Part shown: piece by piece, positions 37,701-46,085 of the stretch | Layout: every line of letters begins with the position of its first letter | How positions within the stretch are numbered: the stretch's first letter is position 1 | Assembly (NCBI GenBank): GCA_016788065.1 | Contig: JAEUTI010000044.1 | Location: 1 to 64,000, forward strand | Reading direction: 5' to 3' | DNA from: Bacteroidia bacterium | GTDB lineage: Bacteria; Bacteroidota; Bacteroidia; AKYH767-A; OLB10 | DNA length: 64,000 nucleotides | Translations under genes and position numbers: made by a program | The notes under the pieces: model-generated | What the model saw: only the letters and a program-made list of their open reading frames with translations | What the model was told of the DNA's origin: nothing | Databases searched by the model: none

Positions 37701-38909
37701 ACAGCTGACCTTTATGCTCTCTTCCTTAAAAACAAAGGCACGCTTGTGAGTTTTTCAATTGTTCCTAATCCGGATATTCCTGTAGATATTAATTATATCT
37801 ACTTCCCTATTAGTCCGGAGTATATAAAAAATGGTTCCCTTGATGGAAGGGTTGGCATGCAGGATGATCCGGATGCCCAAGGAACAAGTTATTTTAAACC
37901 CATTGAAGCCTATTCCATTAAAAAGCGAATCGAAGCCGAGAACAACAGACTGGGAGCTTATTTTAGCCAGTTTGAGGTAGCTAAAAGAGCTAATGCTAAT
38001 AATAGCAGCATCTCTGATGTTATTGATGATAATGTGATTTATGATTGGAATACGGATTCTTTCAAGAAAGATATTGTATCAACTTCAATATGGACTGCGG
38101 CCGGTGGATTATATACTGAGAATAATGGAAATGCAAGTATTTTGCAGGAAACATATACAGGTAGTTATAATTTTAACTGGAATCTTGGTGCATACGGCTC
38201 CTTCATGTTGGCACTACCGTTTGGCGGCTTTAAAGTTGAAGCCAATGTCATGGGAGGAACAAACTGGACAATTAATGTAGTAAAAGATAAGGAATCGGAA
38301 GCACAAATAGGTCTTAATGTCACCACGTCTCCGGAGCGATATCTGAAAAAATATTTAGGTGAAAATGCAAATCCACCCTTTACATCCAAACCGGAGCCAG
38401 GTAAGGTTGATGCATATCGGTTCATGAGTTTTTATCTCGCACCTGATAAACGAAATGTGGACGATCTTTTTACCAAAGTAATTGACCAGAATTGGCTTAA
38501 TAATAGCGGCGATTCACAAGCGAAAGCTTTGTTGCAGGCTAAAGCAAAACCAAACAATGGTGCATGGCGGGTAATGTACCGGGTAACTTATGTAAGCAGA
38601 GTCCCGCCCGAATTCCAATCATTCCCTAATGAATCTCAAGCACCACCATTGGCTGAACCATCCAATTTGGAAGGAAACAATCTGTTAATTACAATGACAA
38701 AGTCAAAGTTAGGTGTTGGTCCAAAATCACCAGAGCTGATTGGAAAAGCAGTAAGAGAAATTATAACTGTTGATATGAAAACAATTATCCCTTGGTGGAC
38801 ACAATTTCTAAACGATGCCAGTATCTATAATTCTGAAGAGAATAAAATTCTTACAACATTAATCTCTGATACCATTGATTACATGGTACAGTATTACGAA
38901 ACTTTGTAG
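31761..38909 (+). CDS. 2382-residue LamG protein, no signal peptide
   Basis: LamG/concanavalin-like domains (strand-strand-W..i...y-G-IDEvRiWN motif) are visible. One complete copy spans about 355-545 (FIGMIDEVRIWNNASSLSEA). Another runs discontinuously: its start at about 1055-1135 (LTIEGWLNIES), its middle at 1319-1369 (ENSWNHIACTYSMN), its end at 1611-1720 (ATLNIFVNGVQLP, then FKGKIDEIRLWNQKRT). Two complete copies sit in the gaps (about 1136-1318 and 1370-1610). The rest (550-1050 and 1720-2382) is unrecognised; the C-terminal part has a coiled patch and a Gly/aromatic strand region. No signal peptide or T9SS domain is present. It is the last gene of the operon before a strong terminator. 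Confidence 0.85.
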   Translation: MHKLALSSQSYLNPVSVTHQGKALYFVSKQNAVTSKFEFFYNVLSPMPASISDSLDWDGFQLLNFPSDNSLAGFNMLRTREKIDFDGFFTAVSDQKYVYLFRSNCNRIYVSRFVLVEIANPNVSGEKINQLQPAWEVRYKRSQKPDTPANDSDTQSFINMDNLPFQEPQYILPLGGDSASFNMNDGKFTVNLTPTNQEGTMRWQFFAVNDSKKTICTYSFDRTSDGWFSFDSDQYDALLQVIKPDHEISLYSMTGTVKTDLNIIGVPSSVVYSRQEPVVIDGSGQVKMRNSYRLKLMVQANDSASKNYLSSFDFAVASNGTLGCIAPGENAINLSYEAGKIKPVDYSLAFNNASVEIPDGLILGNSFVQQLWVYPEDKSLSKGYLLSNYKEVNPNNLPPSLWIENQTKVGFGFGTGTAFLSGSTLNGVLTLNAWNNIIAVFDGKNYSIFINGEAVPVNDSVFNGKTPVKSSLNTIGLSGPTKNEEYFIGMIDEVRIWNNASSLSEALNNLYKDISKVDAAKMAFLAAYWRLDEGSGTKVSNLSKTGVALDGDLYGPIWTSNSAPLVSEQVEQVYIDGDTMLTLNVGVVDPTAQIPAFSNFGNVKTGTRPFLFDSADGLVHLYYEGENSNFYVAHFDSAAIRAQYTIPWEALTNIPVSNQSGNLNFIARRQGDVMNRAEIIITKESNPYLCSVSINDKRGTTELFKGVPLRVKSLIEVVSGSAYDQPGQLSISGQESTFYDYTGQRNVGYHSYGDPKMYGQLNFISNFITNPVLNKVDTTVTGNVAEAIFHFSVGSGSNNFVKTFKNLPAESAQFVNTLRGLNQNYDYNALTNQQASDSSSYSLSTSISNLLVLIPDNSVTNVSITIADATDKSNLNCDLTISLKQGTTPISANWKNISRKESDFVATIRNSVSGAQQQIAKIISLLERNSNATVLNGIVTTPAGLLSVSSLFTILKQGENSLIQSFSCTLAKIQGTTVNGSPAELLNGSQLFFPASTISSNNGFPEVISFNGLPSIKAIQTVAGLDGGWIAESPRKAIHVPLNGGLKVQLDAKYKAPLDLKGDLTIEGWLNIESQFKMGQKLKPLMPDFPRLVHANPVNDPDGSRYMLGVTPSYALQFLSKAVVEATDDGQAQEYKLFTEDKYTIQFYVKANLSSFVNPNFVYRRTEKALVSSDSLSIVNDGTLTWSCVAGDGSTYSKGLDIKLESEKWTLLTITRSGTTFKFFLNGNAAGELINVAGSAYQSNKIVLGGNDSIVCLEMEMNQFTIWKRAMEQSEIVSRNLQMLPADAEGLQLLWAMNTYNSLKIVENTAQATNAFYDVPVTGFAFWDFPGVFYQVFAASRDLAMVTDRALIPENSWNHIACTYSMNYGINTGGTTNIFANCGNSRSFDVTSSLSVEAWIYQNQLTPGMKQVIFSKYGKNSSEQSYEFGLDALNRPYFDVRIDGQTSLLERDRHFIITGTSPISLKQATYIGMSAQIRDKNVGDKVMYYLEMNCIVNGVAMPSFVSKDFEESIVFSSSSTNVNIGRTKPDGDIADFAFFNGTISNLAFWNEGLSVQSMIQHYRTRIPLKGLPGLVSYWTFQEQVGRVAFDIQNDNNALLSDSNAWTIYPFSATLNIFVNGVQLPVHEVPFTELGGYGTEQVRFGNMLDSNGAIVNTFKGKIDEIRLWNQKRTAEQISDNIYSSITGTEEGLSAYWQFDVGSGMVVVDKTGQGNDAIFDAVIPTDLPTWVESDAPVSDEAPPVLNALGGVITAFSKKIHGGPAVMEYADSQYDAYGKLFSVIKRCYIYSNQSNVLEQLTGFKIGDLQQVYIGQVQSEPTVLGFIEGAPPVPSENLTRPFYEDPISSYLEYSGISSVSLTQDKNMTVKYSADREDGRQIAFGIKGGLEFESTANQVIGVAPIQSVIQVVKMAGSVGIAFELSKKDSDKSDKGISSKLTSSIENSFTSGGDWEVPGPDGNYYLKSQERRFIPGNDGIALVKSATADLYALFLKNKGTLVSFSIVPNPDIPVDINYIYFPISPEYIKNGSLDGRVGMQDDPDAQGTSYFKPIEAYSIKKRIEAENNRLGAYFSQFEVAKRANANNSSISDVIDDNVIYDWNTDSFKKDIVSTSIWTAAGGLYTENNGNASILQETYTGSYNFNWNLGAYGSFMLALPFGGFKVEANVMGGTNWTINVVKDKESEAQIGLNVTTSPERYLKKYLGENANPPFTSKPEPGKVDAYRFMSFYLAPDKRNVDDLFTKVIDQNWLNNSGDSQAKALLQAKAKPNNGAWRVMYRVTYVSRVPPEFQSFPNESQAPPLAEPSNLEGNNLLITMTKSKLGVGPKSPELIGKAVREIITVDMKTIIPWWTQFLNDASIYNSEENKILTTLISDTIDYMVQYYETL

Positions 38910-38936
38910 TACATTCCTAATTACCCGGAATATGTT

Positions 38937-38975
38937 TAGCTGAAGGATTCCATGTTAATCCTTCAGCTATTTTAT
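38937..38975 (+). terminator. strong terminator of the collar/LamG operon
   Basis: TAGCTGAAGGATT and AATCCTTCAGCTA form a perfect 13-bp stem around a seven-base loop, followed by TTTTATTT. It begins 28 bases after the LamG stop codon. Confidence 0.85.
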
Positions 38976-39249
38976 TTAGATGAAACCGTGCATTATATGT
39001 ATATTTTCAGTCTCGTTAAACAGAGTTCAACTTTTTGTATGAATTATAACCTTTTGGAGTTGATGCATAACAACCCTTTTTCAAACGTTCTGATTTAATT
39101 TAAAGATTTGATAAGAAATATTTAAGTTTTTGTTGATTTTTCAAAGATATACCTCTTCGGTTTCAGCAGATCTAAACTGTAGGGCAAGATTTTCTTTTTT
39201 TAAAGAATTTTATATATTTGCTTCATGTTTAACCCAAAAACGAAAATCA

Positions 39250-39618
39250 ATGACAAATGCAATTAATTGGTTTGAAATTCCTGTGAATGATTTTGACAGG
39301 GCAAAGAAATTTTATGAAACATTGTATGGTGGAGAAATTTTTGAAATGCCATTTCCGGGAGGCAGATATGGCATGCTTCCTTGTGATATGCAAAATGGTG
39401 TTGGAGGAGGAATTGTAAAAGGTGAAGGATTCGAACCATCAGATAAAGGAACTGTTGTTTACCTCAATGGCGGCGACGATTTAAGTACACCCCTGGCGAA
39501 GGTTGAGGCTGCAGGTGGCAAGGTACTTATGCCTAAGACCAGCATTGGTGAAAATGGATTTATGGCGCACTTTCTGGATACCGAAGGAAATCATGTAGCC
39601 TTACATTCGATGAAGTGA
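39250..39618 (+). CDS. VOC-family (glyoxalase-like) protein
   Basis: The start is the ATG of MTNAINWFEIPVNDFDRAKK; the frame is open for 40 more codons upstream without a convincing start. The 122-residue protein is one vicinal-oxygen-chelate unit: FYETLYGGEIFEMPFPGGRY, then VVYLNGGDDLSTPLAKVEAA and a C-terminal GFMAHFLDTEGNHVALHS. The metal site and substrate are not defined. A terminator follows. Confidence 0.85.
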   Translation: MTNAINWFEIPVNDFDRAKKFYETLYGGEIFEMPFPGGRYGMLPCDMQNGVGGGIVKGEGFEPSDKGTVVYLNGGDDLSTPLAKVEAAGGKVLMPKTSIGENGFMAHFLDTEGNHVALHSMK

Positions 39619-39678
39619 TTATTCCTATCAAAAAAACCTGAATGCGGGAACTATTCGGGTTCTCACAATAAATTGCCG

Positions 39679-39720
39679 CGTGAGGTGAGAAGATTTATTT
39701 TCACCTCACGTTATTATTTT
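39679..39720 (+). terminator. hairpin terminator
   Basis: CGTGAGGTGA pairs with TCACCTCACG (10 bp) around a 12-base loop, followed by TTATTATTTT. It separates the VOC gene from the acetyltransferase. Confidence 0.8.
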
Positions 39721-39737
39721 TACAACATACCAGAACT

Positions 39738-40280
39738 ATGAAACTAGTAACTCTCGAAACTCCAAGATTAATTCTGAAGGGATTCAGTCCGGATGACATG
39801 AATTACATTTTTAGTAGCCTGAATAAGATGGAAGTTATGCAGCTTTTAGGCCATCGGAATGAGGAAGACTTTTTGAAAGAACAAGAAAAGCAACAGAAAG
39901 GTTATGCTACATATAATCGGAGTTTCTTACTTTTTCTGTTACATCACAAAGAAACAGGAAAAATTATTGGCCGATGTGGAATACATAACTGGAATCCCGA
40001 TCATTTTCGGGCCGAAATTGGCTACAATATGATTGAAGAAAATTTCAAAAGAATGGGTTTTATGAGTGAAGCACTTGAAACTATCATAGCCTATGGGTTC
40101 AGTGAATTAAAATTAAACCGGATAGAAGCCTTGGTTGCACCCGGAAATATTCCATCCATAAGATTGCTGCAAAAGAATAATTTCATTCAAGAGGCAGTTT
40201 TAAAGCAGCATTATCTGCATGAAGGGAAATACGAGGACTCACTGATGTTTGCTTTGTTGAGGGGTGATTTCTATAATTAG
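39738..40280 (+). CDS. GNAT acetyltransferase, RimJ/RimL-like
   Basis: The 180-residue protein opens with LETPRLILKGFSPDDMNYIF. It has the GNAT core (GKIIGRCGIHNWNPDHFRAE, then IGYNMIEENFKRMGFMSEAL, then NRIEALVAPGNIPSIRLLQK and NNFIQEAVLKQH) typical of Acetyltransf_3 N-acyltransferases that use acetyl-CoA. The substrate cannot be predicted. Confidence 0.88.
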   Translation: MKLVTLETPRLILKGFSPDDMNYIFSSLNKMEVMQLLGHRNEEDFLKEQEKQQKGYATYNRSFLLFLLHHKETGKIIGRCGIHNWNPDHFRAEIGYNMIEENFKRMGFMSEALETIIAYGFSELKLNRIEALVAPGNIPSIRLLQKNNFIQEAVLKQHYLHEGKYEDSLMFALLRGDFYN

Positions 40281-40380
40281 TAATTGGTATTTTATTGAAT
40301 GAAATATTTATTAAAAGTACAATGAAGGCAAATTCACGGGCAGTTTAAATGCAAACTGCTATTAGTTATAGGATTACTGG

Positions 40381-40471
40381 TTCGATTTGGCAGCCTATGC
40401 AAAAAGGAATTTATTCAGTTGTGCTCATGAACGAAGGTGAAAGAGCCACGAAGAGAGTTGTTAAGCAGTAA
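40381..40471 (+). pseudogene. remnant copy of a T9SS sorting-domain end
   Basis: From about 40381 a segment closely copies the final 85 bases of the T9SS gene ending at 42399 (QKGIYSVVLMNEGERATKRV then VKQ-stop against QKGIYTVVLMNESERATKRV). A small deletion before QKGIY, around 40391-40400, breaks the frame. No start or signal remains. It is a relic of a tandem duplication. Confidence 0.8.
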
Positions 40472-41115
40472 ATATTGGAGTTATAATACTTCCTCCCGGG
40501 TGGAGATTCTTTTCTGATTTTATTACTTTTTATACAAGCGGTATGAGTTTTTTCAGTAATGTAATTTACTCATATCGTCTGGTTATTTAAGTGGGAATAG
40601 CAAAAGGTAACAGAAGTATATTTACTTTATTTCCAATCCATACGTTACAAACCTTGCTGTTGGTGTGATTTTCTTCTTTTGCGTAACGGATTCTTCCAGG
40701 CTTTCATCTGAACTGTCCATCTTCATTCATGCACAACTGTTATTGCCTGGCATCTTTCGAATAATGCTACTCATTCTGAAAAAATCAACTCGAATTCGTA
40801 ACATCTCATTTTAATACTGTTTTGCTTACCTCCCGGCATAGTACATTTGTTTTATAAACATTTCTTGTATATCCGAAATATTATATTTATACGATTGCGA
40901 TTTTTAGTCAATGTCATCATTAATGGGGAGCAATTGGATACCTTAGAACTTTAGGCAATAATATATTTCATAGTACAAATGTACTTTTGAGACATAGGTG
41001 TTTTGATATTTATGTACTATTGTATTATCTGCGTTAAACTTGAAGCTTTGTGTCTGTTAACACGCGGTAACCGAAAAGCGGCAAAAGAGTAGGTATTATA
41101 TAAATCTCTTCTATT
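40472..41115. other. gene-free stretch
   Basis: The 644 bases between the relic sorting domain and the following T9SS gene hold no coding frame. Around 40627-40670 the words TTTCCAATCCATACG recall a decayed FPNP sorting-domain motif, but this is too weak to call. Confidence 0.4.
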
Positions 41116-42399
41116 ATGAAAAAAGTATTATATCTCATCGTTTGTTTGGTGGTAATCCAGTCTAAACTTTATGCCGCCTTTGCTGTGTTTGAACACTACC
41201 AGTATTTGACTCCTGTTAGCGGCTATGCAGGTACTAACTTTGTTGTTTGCGGATCGGCATTGAAGGACTTCAGAGTTTATTACCAGTATTGTTCATTGAC
41301 GCCCGGATGTGCACCGGCAAACTTGTGTTTAACAAATGGTAATTACAGGTTTAAGGTAACTCTTTACAGGAATGGTGTTTCAGTTGCTTCTCATACTTTT
41401 CAGGCTTCGGGATCGTGGACTTACGATTATTTTAATGGAATCACTGTTACTCCCGGTACTTATAACGTGGGGGTAGTTTTTCAGAAGTCAAATTTACTTT
41501 GTTCCTGGGTAGATGTAAGCACAACCACCTCCAATTCTCTTGTTGTTACTACTTTACCGGCTGCCCCTGTTATTTCTATTTCAGGAAATTCGAATCCTTG
41601 TAATACTTCAGGTACTACCTTTACAGTAAATGGGAATACCAGCGGCACAGGAACTTATACCTGGACATCCAGCAATCCTACTTTTCGGATTAATGGAGTT
41701 TCTTTTCCTCTCACTACAACTTCTAATTCAGCTGTCATTAATGCAACAGTAATTGGTAGCACAAGCACCATCAGTGTAACATTAAATGGTGTTACAACCC
41801 CATATTGTGGCGCCTTTAATGTACCAACTAAACCAATTCAGTCAATCAGCACTTCAATCAGCATGTATGGACCGGATTGCATTCCGCCACATACTTCTGG
41901 TACGATGATAACCACTCCTGCAGGGTCTTCGGGCTACACCTGGCAATCCAGTTCGGATAATATAAACTGGAGCCCTAATTTCCCGCAAACCAGTAGTACA
42001 ATCAATATTTTGTTTCAAGCTCCCGGGACCTATTACACAAGGGTTCAGCGAAATTGGCATGGATGCATTTCAAATTGGGCTTATCAAACGACATTTTGTA
42101 CTACTTCCAGTGATCAGTGCCGAACAATGTCAAGTAATGGAGTGGCAGGGGTTCAGGAGTATGAAATATCTGTTTACCCAAATCCTTCTTACAATGATTT
42201 TACGATTGAAAATCCGGGATTTGCATCAAATTTCAGTCTGGTAGTATATGATTTACTTGGTAAGGTAGTTGAGAAAATTTCAGACATAAGTTCTTTCGAT
42301 AGTAAAGTATTATTCGGCAGCCAGCTTCAAAAAGGAATTTATACTGTTGTGCTGATGAATGAAAGTGAAAGAGCTACGAAGAGAGTTGTTAAGCAGTAA
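41116..42399 (+). CDS. secreted Ig-like protein with T9SS sorting domain
   Basis: The 427-residue protein has a signal peptide (MKKVLYLIVCLVVIQSKLYA). The middle has Cys-containing, Ser/Thr-rich Ig/PKD-like strands (TFTVNGNTSGTGTYTWTSSN, then GYTWQSSSDNINWSPNFPQ). The C-terminal 75 residues are a T9SS type A sorting domain (EYEISVYPNPSYNDFTIENP, then LQKGIYTVVLMNE). A disulfide-rich, surface-exposed or secreted protein is expected. A decayed copy of its end lies 640 bases upstream. Confidence 0.88.
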   Translation: MKKVLYLIVCLVVIQSKLYAAFAVFEHYQYLTPVSGYAGTNFVVCGSALKDFRVYYQYCSLTPGCAPANLCLTNGNYRFKVTLYRNGVSVASHTFQASGSWTYDYFNGITVTPGTYNVGVVFQKSNLLCSWVDVSTTTSNSLVVTTLPAAPVISISGNSNPCNTSGTTFTVNGNTSGTGTYTWTSSNPTFRINGVSFPLTTTSNSAVINATVIGSTSTISVTLNGVTTPYCGAFNVPTKPIQSISTSISMYGPDCIPPHTSGTMITTPAGSSGYTWQSSSDNINWSPNFPQTSSTINILFQAPGTYYTRVQRNWHGCISNWAYQTTFCTTSSDQCRTMSSNGVAGVQEYEISVYPNPSYNDFTIENPGFASNFSLVVYDLLGKVVEKISDISSFDSKVLFGSQLQKGIYTVVLMNESERATKRVVKQ

Positions 42400-42467
42400 T
42401 AAACCTATAAAGTTAGATTAATAATTTTCCAGGGACTTTTCTATAGTATAAGTATTTTAATAAAGTT

Positions 42468-42503
42468 AACCGGTCGGTGACAATTTGTTGCCGGCCGGTT
42501 TTC
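42468..42503 (+). terminator. hairpin terminator
   Basis: AACCGGTCGG and CCGGCCGGTT form a 10-bp stem (one G-T pair) followed by TTC/T. It lies about 70 bases after the T9SS gene. Confidence 0.75.
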
Positions 42504-42753
42504 GATTATGCCTGAGTCTGATTGATATTTCATTAACTTTTGGACATGTAAAATTTATTCTGACCTCTTAAGTAAATTTGCATATAAACTTAAATTGCTC
42601 AGGATTTATTGGGAATTTGGGTCTTTGTTCCGAGAATTCTGACAGTATCGTGTTTTTGTTCCGGTAAAATGTGTTACCTTACTCAGGCGAACCTAAAATT
42701 ACCTTATAAGAGGTTCTCTTTTGATTAGAATCTATTACTAAAACCGCATAAAA

Positions 42754-43551
42754 ATGACTCAGGAGCTTTTATATAGTACGCCTCAATGGCTTATAGGATT
42801 TATCACGCTTGTGATCTTAATAGTTTCTGTTGAAATGGGTTATCTTATCGGCTTGAAAGTTAAAGTGGAGATGACGCCACCCATGAAAACTCAAATATCA
42901 ACTATTCAAACAGCTATTCTCACAATTTTCACTTTTCTTTTGGGATTTACCTTTGCTATGGCTCTCTCCCGATTCGATAATAGAAAGCAGATGGTTGTAA
43001 AAGAGTCGAATGCCATTGGTACAGCTGTATTGCGGTCCAAATTACTTCCGGAAAACCAACGTGCCCGAATGATGGAATTGTTTAAACAATATGTGAAGGT
43101 GGAGTTTAGTATAACTTCGCGAGCAAATATTCCAGCCGATGAACGGTTGCTTTTGAATCGTGAAACAAAACGAATACAAACGCTGATGTGGGATGAAGCT
43201 TTTGCAGCAACTGAAAACAACCCACTTTCCGTCCCCGCCGGATTATTTGCAACATCTATTAATCAGTTAATTGATATTAAAACAGAACGCGACATAGCCA
43301 TCTCAAATCATGTTCCGGAAATAGTGCTACTCGGTTTATTATTGTTTGCTGCTTTAGCAATTGGGATATTAGGTTATGGCAACGGATTGGCTGCAACACA
43401 TGCAAGGTATCCGGCTGTGATATTATGCGTTGTAATAACCTTATCATTTATTCTTATTATTGATCTCGACCGCCCAAACCGTGGATTAACTCAGGTTAGT
43501 CAGGAAAGCATGGTTGATTTAATGAATGTTATTAATCAGGTAAATATGTGA
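42754..43551 (+). CDS. DUF4239-like membrane protein
   Basis: The 265-residue protein has membrane helices at about 13-33, 52-70, 190-210 and 218-236 and conserved-looking stretches TFLLGFTFAMALSRFDNRKQ, then VKESNAIGTAVLRSKLLPEN. This matches DUF4239 (bestrophin-like) membrane proteins. Its function is unknown. Confidence 0.75.
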   Translation: MTQELLYSTPQWLIGFITLVILIVSVEMGYLIGLKVKVEMTPPMKTQISTIQTAILTIFTFLLGFTFAMALSRFDNRKQMVVKESNAIGTAVLRSKLLPENQRARMMELFKQYVKVEFSITSRANIPADERLLLNRETKRIQTLMWDEAFAATENNPLSVPAGLFATSINQLIDIKTERDIAISNHVPEIVLLGLLLFAALAIGILGYGNGLAATHARYPAVILCVVITLSFILIIDLDRPNRGLTQVSQESMVDLMNVINQVNM

Positions 43552-43691
43552 TGCAATTATCAAGAACAGCTATACTATAGCTAAATCAGTGAAAATTATT
43601 TATAGTATTTTTCTTTGGTTCTTGTCAAACCCAGATACCTTGTGGAGTCTATCACCTATAGTGGGAAGTTAAATAAAACCAGATTTTACCC

Positions 43692-45950
43692 CTACCGTCG
43701 CTTACGTTTCAACGCATGCTTTGGAGGCGTTTTTTTAGTTCTTCGTTCTTCCGTTTCTACTTGTTCTGCCAGTAAAAAGTCGATTTGTTTTTTAACCAGG
43801 TCGGTATTTTTTATTTCAACACGAACCTCATCACCCAAGCGAAAGACTTTACCTAACCTGTGACCAATGATGCAGTAGTTCTTCTCATCCAGTTCGTAAA
43901 AATCGTTTCCAATGTCACGCAAACGAACCAATCCTTCACATTTGCTTTCCGTTAATTCAACATAAAATCCCCATTCAGTAACACCCGAAATAAGTCCATC
44001 GAACACAACACCTTTCTTGTCCTGTAAGTATTGCACCTGTTTGTATTTAATGGAGGCTCTTTCAGCTTCAGAGGCACGGATTTCCATATTGGTGGAATGT
44101 TGACACATCTCTTCATAATCTTTTGCATCCACAGATTTTCCTGCATGGAGATACAAATCAAGCAGACGATGAACTAAAACATCCGGATAACGGCGAATAG
44201 GTGAAGTGAAATGTGTGTAGTAGTCGAATGCTAAACCGTAATGCCCAATGTTTTCAGTTGTATAAACAGCTTTTGCCATTGTACGTATTGCGAGCTGCTC
44301 CAAAACATTTTGCTCTCTTTTACCACGCACATCACTCATAAGCTGATTGAGTGAATGAGCTACTTCTTTTTCATTTCGCGTGTTTATCTGGTAACCAAAT
44401 TTTCCTGCAAACAAAGAGAAGTTCTGTAATTTTTCAGGAACCGGAGAATCGTGAATCCGGTAAACAAAGGTTGGCGCTTTTGAAGCATGACCACTTCCTT
44501 TTACTTTTTTACCCGCATGATGCTTTCCTATAAACTCCGCTACTTTACGATTTGCAAGCAACATGAATTCTTCAATCAGTTTATTGGAATCTTTGTTTTC
44601 TTTCGTGTAAACACCGGTAGGATTTCCCTTTTCATCAAGACGGAATTTTACCTCTACCTTTTCAAATGTTATTGCACCTTGTTTAAATCTTCCGGCACGT
44701 AATTTTTTTGCTAAAGTATCCAGCAGTAATATTTCGTTAACCAAAGTGCCTTCCTTTTTTTCTATGACTTCCTGCGCTTCTTCATAAGAGAACCGTTTAT
44801 CGGAATGAATTACTGTTCTTCCAAACCATTCATCCAGTACATTGGCATCAGAATCTATATGAAATATTGCTGAGTAACATAGTTTATCTTCATTGGGACG
44901 GAGTGAACAAACATGGTTGGAAAGTTTTTCCGGTAGCATAGGGATAACACGATCCACAAGGTATACAGATGTTCCTCTTTCAAATGCTTCTTCATCCATA
45001 CTCATTCCCTGACGCAGATAATGCGAAACATCAGCAATATGAATTCCTATTTCCCACTTATTTTCTTCCAGTTTTTGTACAGAGAGTGCATCATCAAAAT
45101 CCTTTGCATCTACAGGATCAATCGTAAACGTGGTAATGCCACGCATATCACGACGTTTTTTTATTTCTGCAGCCGGAATCTCGTAAGGAATTTTCTCCGC
45201 TTCATCTTCAACTTCCTTTGGAAAGCGTAACGGAAAACCATACTCCACCAAAATGGCATTCATTTCGGTATTGTTATCACCCGCATCACCAAGAACTTCA
45301 ATTATTTCTCCGGTAGGATTTTTTGTTTCCTCCAGCCACTCGGTAATTCTGGCAACAGCCTTCTGACCATGTTTGGCTCCATTGAGCTTTGACAGCGGAA
45401 TAAAAATATCGATATTCGATTTGTTGCTGTCGGGGACTAAAAATGCAAATTTTGGAAGAATTTGTATCGTTCCTGCGAATTCATTCTTAGCTCTTTTAAT
45501 AACCTCAACTACTTCACCTTCCTGCCTTTTCGAGGAGCGTTTGGCATAAAGCAGCACTTTCACGGTGTCGCCATTCATAGCAGTACCGGTATTCCGAGGA
45601 GCAATTACGATATCATCTTCGAAATTTTCGTTCATAACATAGGCTGCCCCCGAGACTGTTATATCTATAACACCCTCAATATAAAGCTGTTCCGGAATCG
45701 CACGAAAACGGCCGGTATCAACTTCCTGCAGTTCACCATCCAAAACCATTTGTGCCATTGCAGTCAGCAATTGCGCTCTGTTGGCAGATGGGTCATCGAT
45801 AAACAAAAAACGGTCGGCAATGGCAGGATCCAGTTGCCTTATGAGTTTCGATACTTGTTTGTAATTGAGGTTCCTGGTTGGATGCTTCTTGAAAACACTC
45901 AGAATTGCCTTTTTAAGAATGCCGGATTCCCCGGTTGTTTTTTTTGTCAT
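43692..45950 (-). CDS. rnr: ribonuclease R
   Basis: The 752-residue protein has the RNase R domain order. First comes an N-terminal helical region and cold-shock domains. The RNB catalytic domain follows, with TFTIDPVDAKDFDDALSVQK (the Asp cluster binding Mg2+), HIADVSHYLRQGMSMDEEAF and VSDVRGKREQ-type elements. An S1 domain comes next (GVVFDGLISGVTEWGFYVEL), then a short basic tail (KKTPPKHALKRKRR). It is a 3'-5' exoribonuclease degrading structured RNA and acting in RNA quality control. It runs convergently with the DUF4239 gene. A short divergent region (45951-46085) shared with the biotin carrier gene must hold both promoters. Confidence 0.96.
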   Translation of the reverse strand: MTKKTTGESGILKKAILSVFKKHPTRNLNYKQVSKLIRQLDPAIADRFLFIDDPSANRAQLLTAMAQMVLDGELQEVDTGRFRAIPEQLYIEGVIDITVSGAAYVMNENFEDDIVIAPRNTGTAMNGDTVKVLLYAKRSSKRQEGEVVEVIKRAKNEFAGTIQILPKFAFLVPDSNKSNIDIFIPLSKLNGAKHGQKAVARITEWLEETKNPTGEIIEVLGDAGDNNTEMNAILVEYGFPLRFPKEVEDEAEKIPYEIPAAEIKKRRDMRGITTFTIDPVDAKDFDDALSVQKLEENKWEIGIHIADVSHYLRQGMSMDEEAFERGTSVYLVDRVIPMLPEKLSNHVCSLRPNEDKLCYSAIFHIDSDANVLDEWFGRTVIHSDKRFSYEEAQEVIEKKEGTLVNEILLLDTLAKKLRAGRFKQGAITFEKVEVKFRLDEKGNPTGVYTKENKDSNKLIEEFMLLANRKVAEFIGKHHAGKKVKGSGHASKAPTFVYRIHDSPVPEKLQNFSLFAGKFGYQINTRNEKEVAHSLNQLMSDVRGKREQNVLEQLAIRTMAKAVYTTENIGHYGLAFDYYTHFTSPIRRYPDVLVHRLLDLYLHAGKSVDAKDYEEMCQHSTNMEIRASEAERASIKYKQVQYLQDKKGVVFDGLISGVTEWGFYVELTESKCEGLVRLRDIGNDFYELDEKNYCIIGHRLGKVFRLGDEVRVEIKNTDLVKKQIDFLLAEQVETEERRTKKTPPKHALKRKRR

Positions 45951-46085
45951 GTTTGAAAAATATAGCCAAAGATAAGCAGCTTGCTATCGTTTTTATGCAA
46001 GGCTCTTATATGATATTAACAATTGAACGTTAGCTATGTTACTATTGTTATGCGGTATTTCATAAGAAATAGTTAAATTTGCTTT

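Noticed and set aside
12587-38909. Prophage or contractile injection system
   Set aside because: Collar domains and possible cargo proteins suggested it, but no sheath, tube, baseplate, spike, terminase, capsid, ATPase or integrase gene is present in the window.
40627-40670. Second decayed sorting-domain FPNP motif
   Set aside because: The match needs a frameshift and covers only a few residues; could be chance in AT-rich DNA.
45462-45956. 164-codon plus-strand open frame
   Set aside because: Antisense to the N-terminal part of RNase R, which is certain; no motif or start context.
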